Shown here: positions 23,501-34,899 of the stretch, one piece after another | Layout of the letters: each line of letters starts with the position of its first letter | Numbering within the stretch: position 1 is the first letter of the stretch | Assembly: GCA_015680685.1 (NCBI GenBank) | Contig: MNCI01009211.1 | Coordinates: forward strand, 142,958-206,957 | Source: Gnetum montanum | Taxonomy: Eukaryota > Streptophyta > Gnetopsida > Gnetales > Gnetaceae | Length of the DNA stretch: 64,000 nt | Direction of reading: 5' to 3' | Position numbers and translations under genes: made by a program | The notes under the pieces: generated by a model | What the model saw: only the letters and a program-made list of their open reading frames with translations | Told to the model about the DNA's origin: nothing | The model's database searches: none

Positions 23501-25905
23501 TTGTTTAAGCATCATCATCCCATGTGTGAAGGTGAACATGGACGAAGGTGTTGGCCTCTTTTACAACTTGTTTGGTGTTCCTATTGACGAGGAAAAGGTT
23601 CCCACTATGATAGGAAGGAAATCAAGCCATCTCAATGAAGTTCTAGAGTGGCTTAGTGCCAACATGGATCACTCTGGAATTTCAATGAATAGCTTCATGA
23701 ACCTTGATGCAAAGGAATCATATCCTTTGTTTAAGTCTTGTGCATTTCCCAAATTGCTATCACAAAAGAAGGTAATTAGCTTGGCATAGAAGTGGACCTT
23801 TAAGAAGGTCTTGATGGAAGGCATTAGATTTGATTGGGCAGTTTCTTTGGCTATTGGGCTTCGAGAGCAGATCCTTAGACTTTGTGTTGACACTTCTACG
23901 ATAATCCATATGCACTTTGCATTTTTTGTGGGTTATCTGAAGAGGTTTGCGGAGTTTCTAGTGGTGTATAGGAATAGGCAATGGATTTCCTAAGACCCAA
24001 GCCAACCTTCTAGGCCTTGGATAAAGCACATCACCACTAAGAATCTTGATGGATGATACATTATCCATCACCACTAAGAATCTTGATGTTAGGCAGGATG
24101 AGTCTCCTAATAGTATTGACGATGATGAGCCTCTCTCATTTCTTACTATTATCTAGGATTCCAGATGACAACACATGGAGGCAAAAGGGATAGCTAGAGA
24201 AAAACTCAAGAGGCCTATGGAGGAGGCACCCCTAGCATCAAATCAACCTACCCCAAAGAAGCTTAATTTTAAGCTTAAGCCATCATAGTAGGTAGTTGTA
24301 GGCATGCTTTGTTTAAATTTGGCTATTTCATGTTCTGAAAGTTTATGGCTACTTTATGGTTTCATGTGTTAACTGGTCCTCTATGTGCTATTATTGTAGA
24401 TAAGTGTTAGGTTATAGTAGCCCAAGGTACTATGGAGTTAGAACAAAAGCATGCAAAAGAGGCACTCCTAAAGCAACCTATCGTTGAAGGATTTACTGAT
24501 GTAGCTATAAATGATTTAGATGCCTTGTTTGGTGAGGCAGTACTAGTTACCTCTTCCATCATCATCTTAGAGAAGGGAAAGAAGGAGGAGCCAGGTATGC
24601 CTACACCTTAATATTTTTGTTATATCTCATTGGTTATCTTTGGTTGTCATCCTAACCATTCGATGATTTTTATGCTTATAGTAGTTTGTAAGCCACTAGT
24701 GCAAGCTCTCATCCCTAAGTTTCGTGTGAAACCATGGGTAGAGACTTTAGACAAAGTGGAGTTTTTGCATGGGATGGCTAAGGACATCATCGATCGATTA
24801 CATCAGGCTGTGCTTGAGATAGGTAAGGATTTATTTTATGTGCTTTAGTCATGGGCTTTGCTTACATTATGCTATCTTAGGTTGTGTTTTATGGTTTCAT
24901 TTTATACTTGTGTAGTGCCTTCCATGGAGTGGGACCCCAGCAGAGACATGGAGATAAACTCCTTACCTAAGCTTCCCTTTGATGTGTCTACTGGACTTGT
25001 GTAGTTGTACAAGACTGCTACTAATTTAGCAATGTCATATAAAAAAAATTCATGGGAGCTAGAGAGGTCCAATGAATGCCTATGAGAGAAAGCTGTGGCC
25101 TTAAGGGAAAAGACTCAAAGATAGAAGGAAGCAATTAGAGATCTTTGAGACCGTAATGCCTTTGTGGAAGCCCAACTAGCTAACTCAGGGAAATTATGGA
25201 CTAAGGAGATCACGTGGGCCCGCTATTAGCATATTATTCATGAGAAAGTAGGGGTCCAATGGGAGATGGTAGAACAACATATGTAGATAGACCTCATCTC
25301 CCAAAAGGCTGAGGACTAGAAGGATCATTGCACTTGGGTCCTAGAGTGAGGTAAGACATAAAAGGCCCACAAGTGACAATATAAGTTTGATCATGGGGCC
25401 TACCTAAAGTGGCTCAAGGAGGAGTTAGTTGAATGACACAAGAGAGAGCTATTTATTTAGGGAATCCAAGCAAAAAGTACTTGTCAAATTTTTGAAAGTA
25501 CTCTCAAGATGGAGTAATCCCCTACTCTTCATATTACCACCATTGTAGGTGAGACCTCTACAATTACTGCTACCCATGAGCCTCCTACTTGGACTCCTAT
25601 AGATAGGACCAACATTCTTTCTGGCATTGATCTTGGGGATGTTGATTGGGTCAACATGATAAAGGACCAAATCCTCCATCATTTGGAGGAGGGCCTTTCC
25701 CATCTACTCCCTGAAGTAATGGAGCCAAAATCTCCATAGGTTTGATATATTTTATGTTTTTGTTTTTGTTTTAAGCCATGATTTTGGATATGGGTTACTA
25801 ACTGGCTATATGTTATTGCAGTTTAGGCCTCAAAAGACATTGGCAGCCCCAATCGTAAAGGTGGGAATGGCCCACCACTTCCTCCTATGGATGCCACTTA
25901 GTAGC
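20532..25905 (+). pseudogene. Decayed multi-exon reading frame, product unknown
   Basis: I read this as up to eight exons: 20532-20857, 22360-22804, 22886-23154, 23273-24291, 24400-24594, 24682-24822, 24916-25739 and 25822 to about 25905. Introns of 1502, 81, 118, 108, 87, 93 and 82 bp begin with GT and end with AG; good examples are CAAG|GTAGG at 20857, TTTCATGCAG at 22359, TTCTTACAG at 22885, ATAG|GTAAGG at 24822 and GTTATTGCAG at 25821. Exon 4 is open for about 170 codons, then continues after one TAG. Exon 7 encodes a charged, helix-prone stretch (LERSNECL, EKAVALREKTQR) that looks like a coiled coil. Stops fall at likely W, R or Q codons, so it is a pseudogene. I do not recognise the family. 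Exon ends are predictions by eye. Confidence 0.5.
23273..24291 (+). pseudogene. Largest exon of the unknown multi-exon frame
   Basis: The open part runs to 23789 and, after a single TAG, on to 23992. Visible phrases include SEVTLAQEWLKGHALGYI, FDEKVGCLSIIIPC, GLFYNLFGVPIDEEKVPTMI and VSLAIGLREQILRLC. The composition is that of a globular protein with amphipathic helices and no membrane segment or signal peptide. It matches no gag, protease, reverse transcriptase, integrase or cellular enzyme motif that I know. The second half, from about 24000, is rich in stops. The exon lies between introns 3 and 4 of the model described for 20532-25905. Confidence 0.5.
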
Positions 25906-26224
25906 CTCCTTTAGTTTAGCTTGCTGGCTATTTGTTTTTGTTTTTATGTTGATGGATTTGGTTAGTCAAGACTATGTTATGGATGGTTTTTATTCTTTGA
26001 CATTTTTTCCATACAGTGTGACCATGGCTATGTATGTTATGGACATTTTAATTTTAAACTTAAATTTTGATTTTATTTTTGGCTATATGCATATATAGTA
26101 GTAGTAAACATTGAAAAAAACTATATTAATGTTTTTGGTTATGGATAATTGACAAAAGGAAGTGTCATAAAAAATAAGATGTTTGTTTTAGGCCATTGTG
26201 GGCACAAGTTATATTGCGTGATTA

Positions 26225-26345
26225 TGTGGCTACGTGGCTAGTTTAAGGTCATGACTGGCCATAATGCTAGTTTAAGGTTGTAGTGGATCATAGCTCTAGT
26301 TTAATGTCTTAATGGACCATAGCTCTAGTTTAACGTCTTAGCAGA
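26225..26345 (+). repeat. Short tandem repeat beside element D
   Basis: Units CTAGTTTAAGGTCATGACTG-GCCATAATG and TAGTGGATCATAGCTCTAGT repeat four times. Relative to D's minus-strand coding direction this lies just after the protease, the same place as the repeats of element C. 25906-26224 and 26346-26650 show nothing else. Confidence 0.65.
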
Positions 26346-26649
26346 TGGGATGTGAGAGACATATATTTATAAGGCTTTTTTCAATCATAATAAGGGTTGT
26401 AGTAAATAGGAAAAATGCAAACAAACTTAGGCTATGTGCATAAAATATAGTGCTTTGCAAAAGAAAAGTAAGGCTACTTAGCTATTAGTGCATTTAGTCA
26501 TAGGGGCATGGGAAGGTTAAGGTGAACTTCACTTGTGCAAATTCTTCCTAATCTTTGTAAGGTTAGGAAGTGAGTAAGGCCTATTTTGCACAAACTTGTA
26601 TTCACCATCCCCTTTGGTTACAATTTTAAAAGGAAGTTCCTCCCATAAT

Positions 26650-27300
26650 GTATCCCATTACCTATTGTTATCATTGTTGGTTGTCTTGGATTTTTTCTCT
26701 TCATGGCTAGGAGCTTCTTCTTAAAGCTTCACTTTGGACCCCTGGTCTATGTCTATGTTGTTGATAGTTAGGGAAGCCACGTTATCACCATTAATGATGA
26801 TTTCACCTCCCTTGTAAGGAAGGTGAATTTCTTGATGGATGGGCAAGGACATAGCTTGTAACTGAGCCAACCAAGGTCTTCCCAAGATCAAGTTGAATCC
26901 TAGTGCCTCTTCCACCACCAAGAAGTTTGATGTTGTAGGGAATTTTTCTTCAGCTACAAAATCCTAAGAGATACACCCCTTGATAATGACTCTTGATCCA
27001 TTGAAGGACTTAAGAGTTGTAGTGGTTGTAGGTTGTACTTGCTCATGGTGCATGGGATGACACTGGTTGTAGCTCCATCATCAACATGAACTTGATATAT
27101 TTTAGATTGTACTATCCATATGGTTATGAATAAAGGGGTTGTAGTCACTTTGTCATTTTGAGGATTAACCTTAATTTCACTATTACAAAATGTTAAGGGT
27201 GTTGACTTCTCCTTCCCTAGTAAGAGAGGAATCATCACTACATGGATGGCTTCCTTGTTAGTAGGAATATGAGTATGGAGGTCAACATTTTGACTGGTGC
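26650..27300 (-). pseudogene. Protease remnant, element D (minus strand)
   Basis: Two open pieces at 27238-26954 and 26921-26721 encode an aspartic protease very like that of element C. The first carries VHVDDGATTSVIPC, with D-D-G at the active-site position. The second carries NLILGRPWLAQLQAM and HQEIHLPYKGGEIII, almost the same words as element C's protease. The two pieces are separated by a stop and a frame change. No reverse transcriptase follows downstream (leftwards); the tandem repeat and then the oppositely oriented multi-exon frame come instead. Confidence 0.75.
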
Positions 27301-27537
27301 TTCATGATGTGTGATGGAAGTTATGATCAAGTCATACAAGCACAGGGTTGTGTTTTTTTGCTTGAGGAATTACATGACTTGGTCCATTGCCTTGGGGAAG
27401 TTTTAGCCATTGGCTATGGGCTTGTCACCACGGTTGTTCTTGACTTCCTCCATGTGTACCAAGATGTGGACTTTTTCTTTAGGCTTTAGCTATTATGTCT
27501 CTTCCTTGTTGTTTTGGTTGTGGGCTTTGGTGTGCTC

Positions 27538-30126
27538 CTATGGCTTGTTGGTTAAAGAGGTTGGGGGAGAGGAGGTCATGGGTATAGTTAAAATGGGAAT
27601 GGGATTTGGTCGATCCACTTTTTTCTGTACCTCCATATACTTGTATCCCTTATTATTAGACTTTTTATTATGCTTCTTGCCTTGTTTGGTTGTAGCTTTT
27701 TGGTTGTCAATCGTTGGCTGTAAGGAAGAGGTAGTAGCATTAGCCACCATAAGGGGTCGTTGTGTAGTTGGTTGGACTATGGCTATTTGAGTTGTATTTG
27801 GTTGGGACACCTTAATGATAAAAGGTTTCCTTAGAGGCATTGATGATGGTACTCTCACAATGAAGGGAGATCTTGAGCTATGGGAAGCCGAAGAAGCCAT
27901 TTCAATGTAGAGGGGTACATGAATCACAAATGGTTCTCTTATAGGTCTTTGATTATCATTGATGTTGAATGCTAAAATAACATAGGGGTTATCATTAGCA
28001 TTCAATGGGTCTTTGTAGATATACATTGATTGGTTTTATGATCAAACTAGGTTAGAAGCATCTAAGAATAGTTTCTCACTATCTATCATCATTTGTAGGT
28101 CATCCTTTAGTGCAAGGCAAATGTCTACATCATGATCATGTAGTTGATGATAATGGCAGAAGCAATCTAACTTGAAGTACCTAGGCAACTATGGATCATT
28201 CTTTGTTGCTTGAGTGGGATCTTTGGCTATTTCACATAGTTGCTCATGTTTCTTTCAAGTAGCTTTGGTCATTTGTTTGTGTTGCATATGTCCACTTCTT
28301 AATAGTTGTTCTAGCAACTCAGATGGTTTTAGTAATAACGTAATGTATTTAGACCTATCCTTCCTTTCAAAGATAGGTCTATTTGTTGTCGATGTAGTGG
28401 TTCCAGAAGTTGATGATTGGTTATTATGGCCATTGGTGGGGGCCTTGGGTAGGTTGACCTTTGGCCCTTGGTTCGTAGTCTAGTTTCCTTGGTTATAGTT
28501 GCTACAATAGTGTTGTTTTTTTTTACTCTTTTCTTTGTCTCTTTAAGTGTGTTGGTTTTTATATGTTATATAGGTTAGATCATGACTAGCCTTCATGGCA
28601 TCCTCTATATTTTTATCTTATGAGAATGCTTAGCTAAGAGACCATGGATCAACGTAGTAGAGTTTGGACTTGATGAAGTCATTAACTGTTCCCTTGAATA
28701 TGGCTAACAAGTGGGCTTCAGCTATGGGCTTTGGTATTTCATTCAATAGTCCATTCCACCTTTGAATGAATTTCTATACAGGTTCTAAGGACCCTTGGTT
28801 GACCTTCATGAGTTGGTCAAGAATTGCTTCAGGTTCAAGTTATACTTGAAGAAGTTGACAAACTAGGCTACCAGGTCCTCCAAAGAGGATATGGACCCTT
28901 GGGGTAATGCACGATATCAATCAAGTACTTTCCTAGTTAAAGACATAGGGAAAATCCTCATGATGGTATGGCGCCATGGCCATAAGAGTAAACATTCAAA
29001 TTGAAAGGTAATAAGGTGAGCATTAGGGTTACCTTCTCCATTATATTTTCTAAATTGGGGAATGGGGACACCTATAGGAAGTGTCAAGGGTGGGACTACA
29101 GGACTTATGGGATCATCCTAGTAGAAGTCCATAATCTTGACAGTTTGTGTTGTAGAAGCTTTAAGCCTTTTCAAATCCTTCATTAGATCTTGGATCATTT
29201 GGAAAGCTTGATCCAAGCCTTATGGTGGCCCCATAGGTTGTGAGGCTTGTACATAAGATTGTGGCATCTGTTGTAAGGCTTGTGGTCTTGTTATGGGATG
29301 CATGATAGAAGGAAGAGGTTGCATTATAATAGTGGCTTGTGGGCCAAATAAAGAAAAAGATGTTTGGGCTAGTACTTGAGGCATGAATGGGAAAAATGAG
29401 ATATATGACCCTTGTGTTGCTTGGGGTCCTATGGTGGACTTCGCATAAGTAGTTAATAAATTTATGGTGGTAAAAACCACTGTTGATGATTTTATGTATC
29501 GAGATTGTGTTGTAAATGACATTGATGTGCTATAGTTATTTGTTTGTGGCATTGGCTGTGTGTGATGTGTGGTTATAACTAGCATGAGATCTATTGTAGT
29601 AGGGTAGGAAGGAGTGGAAGATGGTGGCACCATGCCCATGGAGAAAACAAAAGCATTAGAGGAAGGTGCTTTGACCTTGGGAGATGTTTGTTGGAACAAT
29701 CCTTCTAGGATGTTTTTAGGCTCAAATTATACCTTAAATTCATCATTCTCCTCCTATTGTTCCTCAAAACTAGGGTTGTCATCTTCCTCTTCCATGGTAA
29801 TCAATTGGGCTAGGATGCTAGAATAGATGTCATTAAGGGGAATTTGCTCATATAGGGAAGGGATGTACTCTTTCTCATTCCTATGTATGAGCTCAAAATC
29901 CCTTTTAATCTTGGCTTCAATTCATGGAATTAGCATGCCTACATGTATTTTAGCATAGATGAAGTTATAATGATCTTCATTTATGGCTACAAAATCAAGA
30001 CTCTCCCCTTTGACCCTTAAAGATCACCTACACTCAATGATGGTAGGGTCTTTGGGATCATACGCTCTCATGGCTTGTTGTCTACGATCTTTGTGAGTGA
30101 GGGTGAATGGACTTTTGGAAAGACAT
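27538..30126 (-). pseudogene. gag remnant, element D (minus strand)
   Basis: A gag gene read leftwards from a likely ATG at 30126. Open pieces are 29699-29220, rich in proline, serine, threonine and glutamine, and 28026-27538, a basic linker. Between them the capsid core is broken but legible: RALPQGSISSLEDLVAQF, FKYNLKPEAILDQLM, FKGTVNDFIKSKLYY. The zinc-finger-like end near 28100-28180 reads C-F-C-H-Y-H-Q-L-H-D-H-D-V-D-I-C-L-A-L followed by KDDLQ. Every block has its counterpart in element C, so C and D belong to one gag family although their LTRs do not look alike. Confidence 0.75.
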
Positions 30127-30285
30127 GGTGATATAGGCTATAAATGTAAAATAGGAGTAAATTCAAATGAATGTAATTCAAAAACTCTTAAAGGAAATGA
30201 AAATGGAAAAAAATGATGTACTTACTATAATTAGTAAGTGGGGGATAAGGGGGCTTTACCCCTTTGCTAGAAATGGAATGTTGGA

Positions 30286-31225
30286 AACATTGGTTTCAAA
30301 CCTCACCTAAGTTGGCCTTCCAACTACCTCTACATTCGGTATGATAGTGGGGAAAGAAGGGGGAGAGGGGGGTGGGGGTGGGGGGGGTGCGTGGTATTTT
30401 GGGGGATGAAGTTTGAAGACTAAAATGAAAACTTGATAGTTTTCAAAGATGGTTTTGGTAGGTTGCCAAATTTTACACAAAGGAGGGAAAAGTAGGCTTG
30501 GCTAGTATGGAAACCAATGTTAGTTTAGTGAAAAAAAATGGGTTCCACACTAAGGTTTCTACTATAGGGGGTAAAGGTAGCATTGGATTCCTTGGGAGTT
30601 TTGGCTTCAAAAAACTAGAAAATGGCTTTCAACTTACAATAAAAGTAGATTTGGTTATTAAATTGGTTTCAAACCTCATCAATGTTGGCCTCCTAACTAC
30701 TTCCACGTTGGGTATGACAAAGGGGGGGAAAGAAGGGGGGTGAGATGATGGAAATCTCACACCTCCTACCTCAATGTTGATGAGGGAAAGGTTGAAAACC
30801 AAAGTGGAGAGTTGGTGTTTGTTTTTACTAAAACTAGTTTTAGCCAATTGCCAAGTTGCTCAACTTGGAAAAGTGGGGGCAAAGCCAACTCATGGAAGAG
30901 TTAAACCACCTACTTTTGGAAACTAGAGAAAAAAAGTTTGTGAGTAAAAAGGAAAAAAAAAATAAGAAGGGGCGTGGGGGGAAAGGGGGTGGTGGTGGTT
31001 GGGGGGTTGGATGGGGAAGATATCAACACTAAATTTGGGTTGTAAAGTTCATAGCAAATGCTGTGCAAAGCTAAAACCCAACCACTTGCAACTTCCATGT
31101 TGTATTTTGGTCACAAGGAGGGGAAAGACCAACGTTGATTCTTCAAAGGTTTTGGCTACAAAAATTAAGAAAGAACTTGCAAATAGCAATAAAAAGAATA
31201 GATTTGGTAATAGAATTTAGGTGAA
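30286..31225 (-). repeat. About 378-bp tandem repeats with G-rich tracts, D leader
   Basis: The phrase TTGGTTTCAAACCTCA starts copies at 30286 and 30664, each continuing with GTTGGCC, CCAACTAC or CTAACTAC and a CTACATTCGG or CCACGTTGGG box. A third, more diverged copy runs to about 31220. Each copy carries a long G-rich tract on the plus strand: 30355-30392, 30720-30745 and 30965-31013. The hairpin-arm vocabulary resembles the 180-bp array. In element D this is the leader between the primer-binding site and gag. Confidence 0.6.
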
Positions 31226-31244
31226 GGCCCTCCTTCTAGTGCCA
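31226..31244 (-). promoter_or_regulatory. Primer-binding-site candidate, element D
   Basis: On the minus strand it reads TGGCACTAGAAGGAGGGCC. It starts with TGG as such sites do, and its last 14 bases equal those after element C's 5' LTR. A diverged duplicate of the junction follows about 70 bp away (near 31298). The tRNA is not assigned. Confidence 0.55.
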
Positions 31245-31246
31245 AG

Positions 31247-32620
31247 AAATATTATTGCGATTGAAAACTTTGGTCACTAGAAAAAAAAACTAAGGATCCT
31301 CCTTGTAGCATCAAGAAAAATTGTTATGACCAAAAACCTCAATCACTGGAAAAACCAAGAACTCTTGATGCAACATTTTTTCAACCCCAAATTTCCAAGG
31401 CCTTCACTAGAGAAATGGGATTTGAGGTGCCTTGCCTAGTTCAGTAGATAACTAGGAACTTATGAAATGCAAAATGTGGAAATACAAATAGATTCAAATA
31501 ATGCACAAAAAATAAATTTATTTTGGAACACAAAACTCAAAACTTAAAAATTTATTGAGAAAGAAAAAAAATAAGTTAGAGAAATGTATACAAATGGTGC
31601 ATGGATGAGCAAAAATGGGGTTCACTTATGCAAGATTTCAAAGCTTGTTGAAGTCGATGTGATATGCTCCATGATCTAGGTGCTAAGCCACTCCTGATGC
31701 TATCGAACCTTCCTCAACTATTGCAACCTTAGATCTGTAAGTTGGGTCACTGCTGGGGGTGAAAAAGGTGGAAAATTTGGATGCCATATTACTCCACGCT
31801 AGGGTTTGGAAATCCTAGAGGCGTAGTGTTGACATAAAAAATCCACAAATCTCAAGGCTATAATTCTTTGATGTTGGGGTTCAAGAGAATGCAAGTATGG
31901 GAACTTGCAAGAGCTCTTGAGAGCCTGAGAATGCCCAAGTATGGAATTATGAACAATGTTGTGTGTATGCCAAAAATTTCTTAATAATAATTACCTTGGC
32001 TTTTATATGATCTTTGGGTCATGAATGAGACTACAAAATGACCATGATTGGGTTGCAAAATGGCTACAAATTGGTTGTCAAATTTAGGTGAGAAGGATGT
32101 CCAAATTTGGAGGTTGCTATACATAGTAAGTGCTTCCCTTTATGGCCATCTTGTTTACCATAAATAGTAACCAGGGCACACCTTCCACACTGGAGATGAA
32201 TCTTCTACACCAAGCTCTCCACCATGCTTGTTGAAGTGGCTAGTCAATGTTGAAATGCATGAAGTGATGAATTTGGGCTTTTGTGGATGTGATTTTCCAC
32301 ACTGGGGATGAAGACTTCATGTTGGGGGAAAACTTCCACACTGAGGGGGAAGGTTTCCAGGCTATGCATGTGGTCTCCACGTTGAAGGGGGAAAGTTTAC
32401 AAAACCTCCACCCTTCCACACTAGGGGTAGGTAAGATCTACCCCCTTGCATGTGTTTCCAACCTAGAAAAATGTATACCCCCTCTACCCAAGTGCCCCGC
32501 CCCCCCAAAAAAAAAATAAAACCCATAAAATTGCCTTTTTTTTGGCATTCCAGAAGGAATTTTTGACCCCCCAAGCCCAAATATAGACACTAGATGACCT
32601 TTTTTCACTTGGGGAATGAG
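31247..32620 (-). repeat. Candidate 5' LTR of element D
   Basis: It lies just outside the primer-binding-site candidate. A TATAAAA-type box on the minus strand (reverse complement of GCTTTTATATGA, 32000-32010) splits it into R/U5 (left) and U3 (right). The U3 part, 32160-32470, repeats CTTCCACACTGGGGATGA-like boxes related to the 180-bp array. No second LTR copy could be located, so the right-hand end is approximate. Confidence 0.45.
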
Positions 32621-34201
32621 GCTTTGACCACTTATGAGGCATTTTTCAGATCCAAAAGTATAAAGTATGTGAAATCACCCATGGTGGGTTACAATTTTCA
32701 TATTTACAATGAAGTTTTACCTCAAGTTTCATGGGGTGAAAGCTGCATGATGAAGATTGGCAATAAGATGCAAATTTTTATAGTGTTTCAAACCTTAGTA
32801 TGCCTTGTGCCCATCTTGTGTCCTTCAAAATTTTATCATTGTGACCTCAATGCTACCAAAAAATGATTTAGAAAGACTAAAATTTTCAATAGAATTTAGA
32901 ACTAAAGCTTAAATTTGGTTGCATTATGACTTTGTTGTGACTATCTAGTACTTGTGCTCTTGGTTGCAACTTCATCGCAACCTATCTCTTAATCTAAATC
33001 CAGTGTGACTTGACCGTGATCCCATCATGATTTGTATAGTAACTTGCACTTACCAAAAAATCATTAATGAATAGCAGCAACAGTCTGATATCAAATTTAT
33101 AAACCAAATACTCTAACTCATACATAAGCACATCATAATTGAACAGTTGGGGAGTAGCAATTAAGATTCTACTACCTTCAAGTGCCATAATCATTAGTAC
33201 AGGTATATCCATACCATTCTCTATAGCATCAATAATCAAAATATGGGAATATTGGGACCACATGAATATAAATTAATATTACTAATACATGCATCATAAG
33301 ATCCTAAACTTTCTAATATCATCTATAAAAATTTGGATGCTACAAATAGGAGACAAGTAAAACCACCCTGTTGACATCCAAAACTTGCTAAAGCTTGTAA
33401 TTTAAAAACCAAAATACCAAAATGATTTTAAGAACATCCTAAATTCTTTAGAAGCCTAACCAAGCCTATTAAACCATATCTTTCTTAGAAATAGACTCTC
33501 AACATCCTAGAAATCATAGAAATTATTTGAGAAATGGTGAAAATTAGAGAAGAAGAAGAAAATGTAATAGAAATCTAGGATGTAGGATTACAAGAGGAGA
33601 AAGCAAAAATGAATTATGTTTTTATTAAATAATATAACTTAAAACTTTTTTTTTGTTTTCAATTTCTAAGATTTATCATTGCTTTCCTTGTTCCAACTAA
33701 TATCAAGAATTCCATTTTTTTATAATCCACTTATAAGACATAAAAAAATATCCCTATTAGGCCTATGAGCATCATAACTCATCTACAACATATCTAAGAA
33801 AGCATACTCACATGATAACATAGATCACCTAGCCACATGACTTGAACATGCATAACATGCTACTCATCATAATCTCATAACATGATATATCAAACAACAC
33901 TATGTCATAATCATATCATAGGATCCATTAAGCAATAAGAATATAATAACCATAAATGCATAACCGAGGTACATAAACTGAGAACATACTTGCTTGATTT
34001 CTAGTCTTCCCTCACCATCCTCTCAAATTAACAGTCACAAACATCCTACTATGTATCTAATAAGATTAGTGTGCATATTCTTGATAATCATGATCATAAT
34101 ATTAGCAAGTCTCATAAAATAATACAACTACACACTCCCATATCTAACCACTCATGCATAAATATAAAATAATATCATAGGATCCTATGGTGAGGGGTTA
34201 C
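32621..34201 (-). other. Unassigned stretch; right part probably 3' LTR of element E
   Basis: No domain is recognisable. The frame at 33263-32994 on the minus strand has no known relatives to me. The right end, at 34202, is a likely LTR start: read on the minus strand it goes TGTAACCCCTCACC directly after a purine tract. How far the LTR extends to the left is unclear. Confidence 0.4.
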
Positions 34202-34202
34202 A

Positions 34203-34216
34203 CTCTCCCCTACTTG
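34203..34216 (-). promoter_or_regulatory. Polypurine tract, element E
   Basis: On the minus strand CAAGTAGGGGAGAG runs straight into TGTAACCCC, the usual arrangement at a gypsy 3' LTR. Confidence 0.6.
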
Positions 34217-34899
34217 AGAATCTTCATCCTAGAAGATCTTTGAATATCTAATCCTCATGTCTATCTCCATCTCCTATATGGCCTCGTAGATGTCATGTAT
34301 ATTTCATAGCATATTCACCTTAGACACTACTTTACTAGAACATTGTCAAACTATTAACAAGTAGTGTTCAATTGTTTGTCTACATAAAGATAAATATACA
34401 CAAAGTCAAAGTATTTTTATTTATTTTTCAATTTATGGAAGGATGTAAACTATTTTGGCCCCAACTCACCTTTATTTTGCATAAGTTTCTTTATTTTCAC
34501 TATGGGGAATGCCTTCTCAAGGTCCCCAACTATGAACCCAATTATTTTCTATAATTTATAAGGCCATACATGAATGAAATGATCTATTTTGAAGGCAATA
34601 AATTTGAAATTCTATTTTCTTTGCAATTTCATGATTTTTTGTATTCCTTTTTTCTCTCATTTACACATCTATTACTAGTATCAACTTTCATTCTTATTTA
34701 TCAATTCATTGTCATCAGTCATTAGTGTAACCAAATTAGCAAACAACCATCATATTAAATGCATTATCAAGATTTCAATAACTCATTTTCTCATAGTCTA
34801 GAATTTTAGACATTCTAGAATTATAACATCTAGAAGATCAAGAGTCAAAACTACATAAGTCAACAATTCAAGGAGAAGTTTTAAACACAAATCATACTA

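Noticed and set aside
27410-27790. 126-codon plus-strand frame with a membrane-like composition
   Set aside because: Shadow of element D's gag linker, which is coded on the minus strand and has homology to element C.
33620-34202. Pairing of this stretch with 57326-57872 as the two LTRs of element E
   Set aside because: Both are rich in CATA words but I could not align them convincingly by eye; listed only as candidates.
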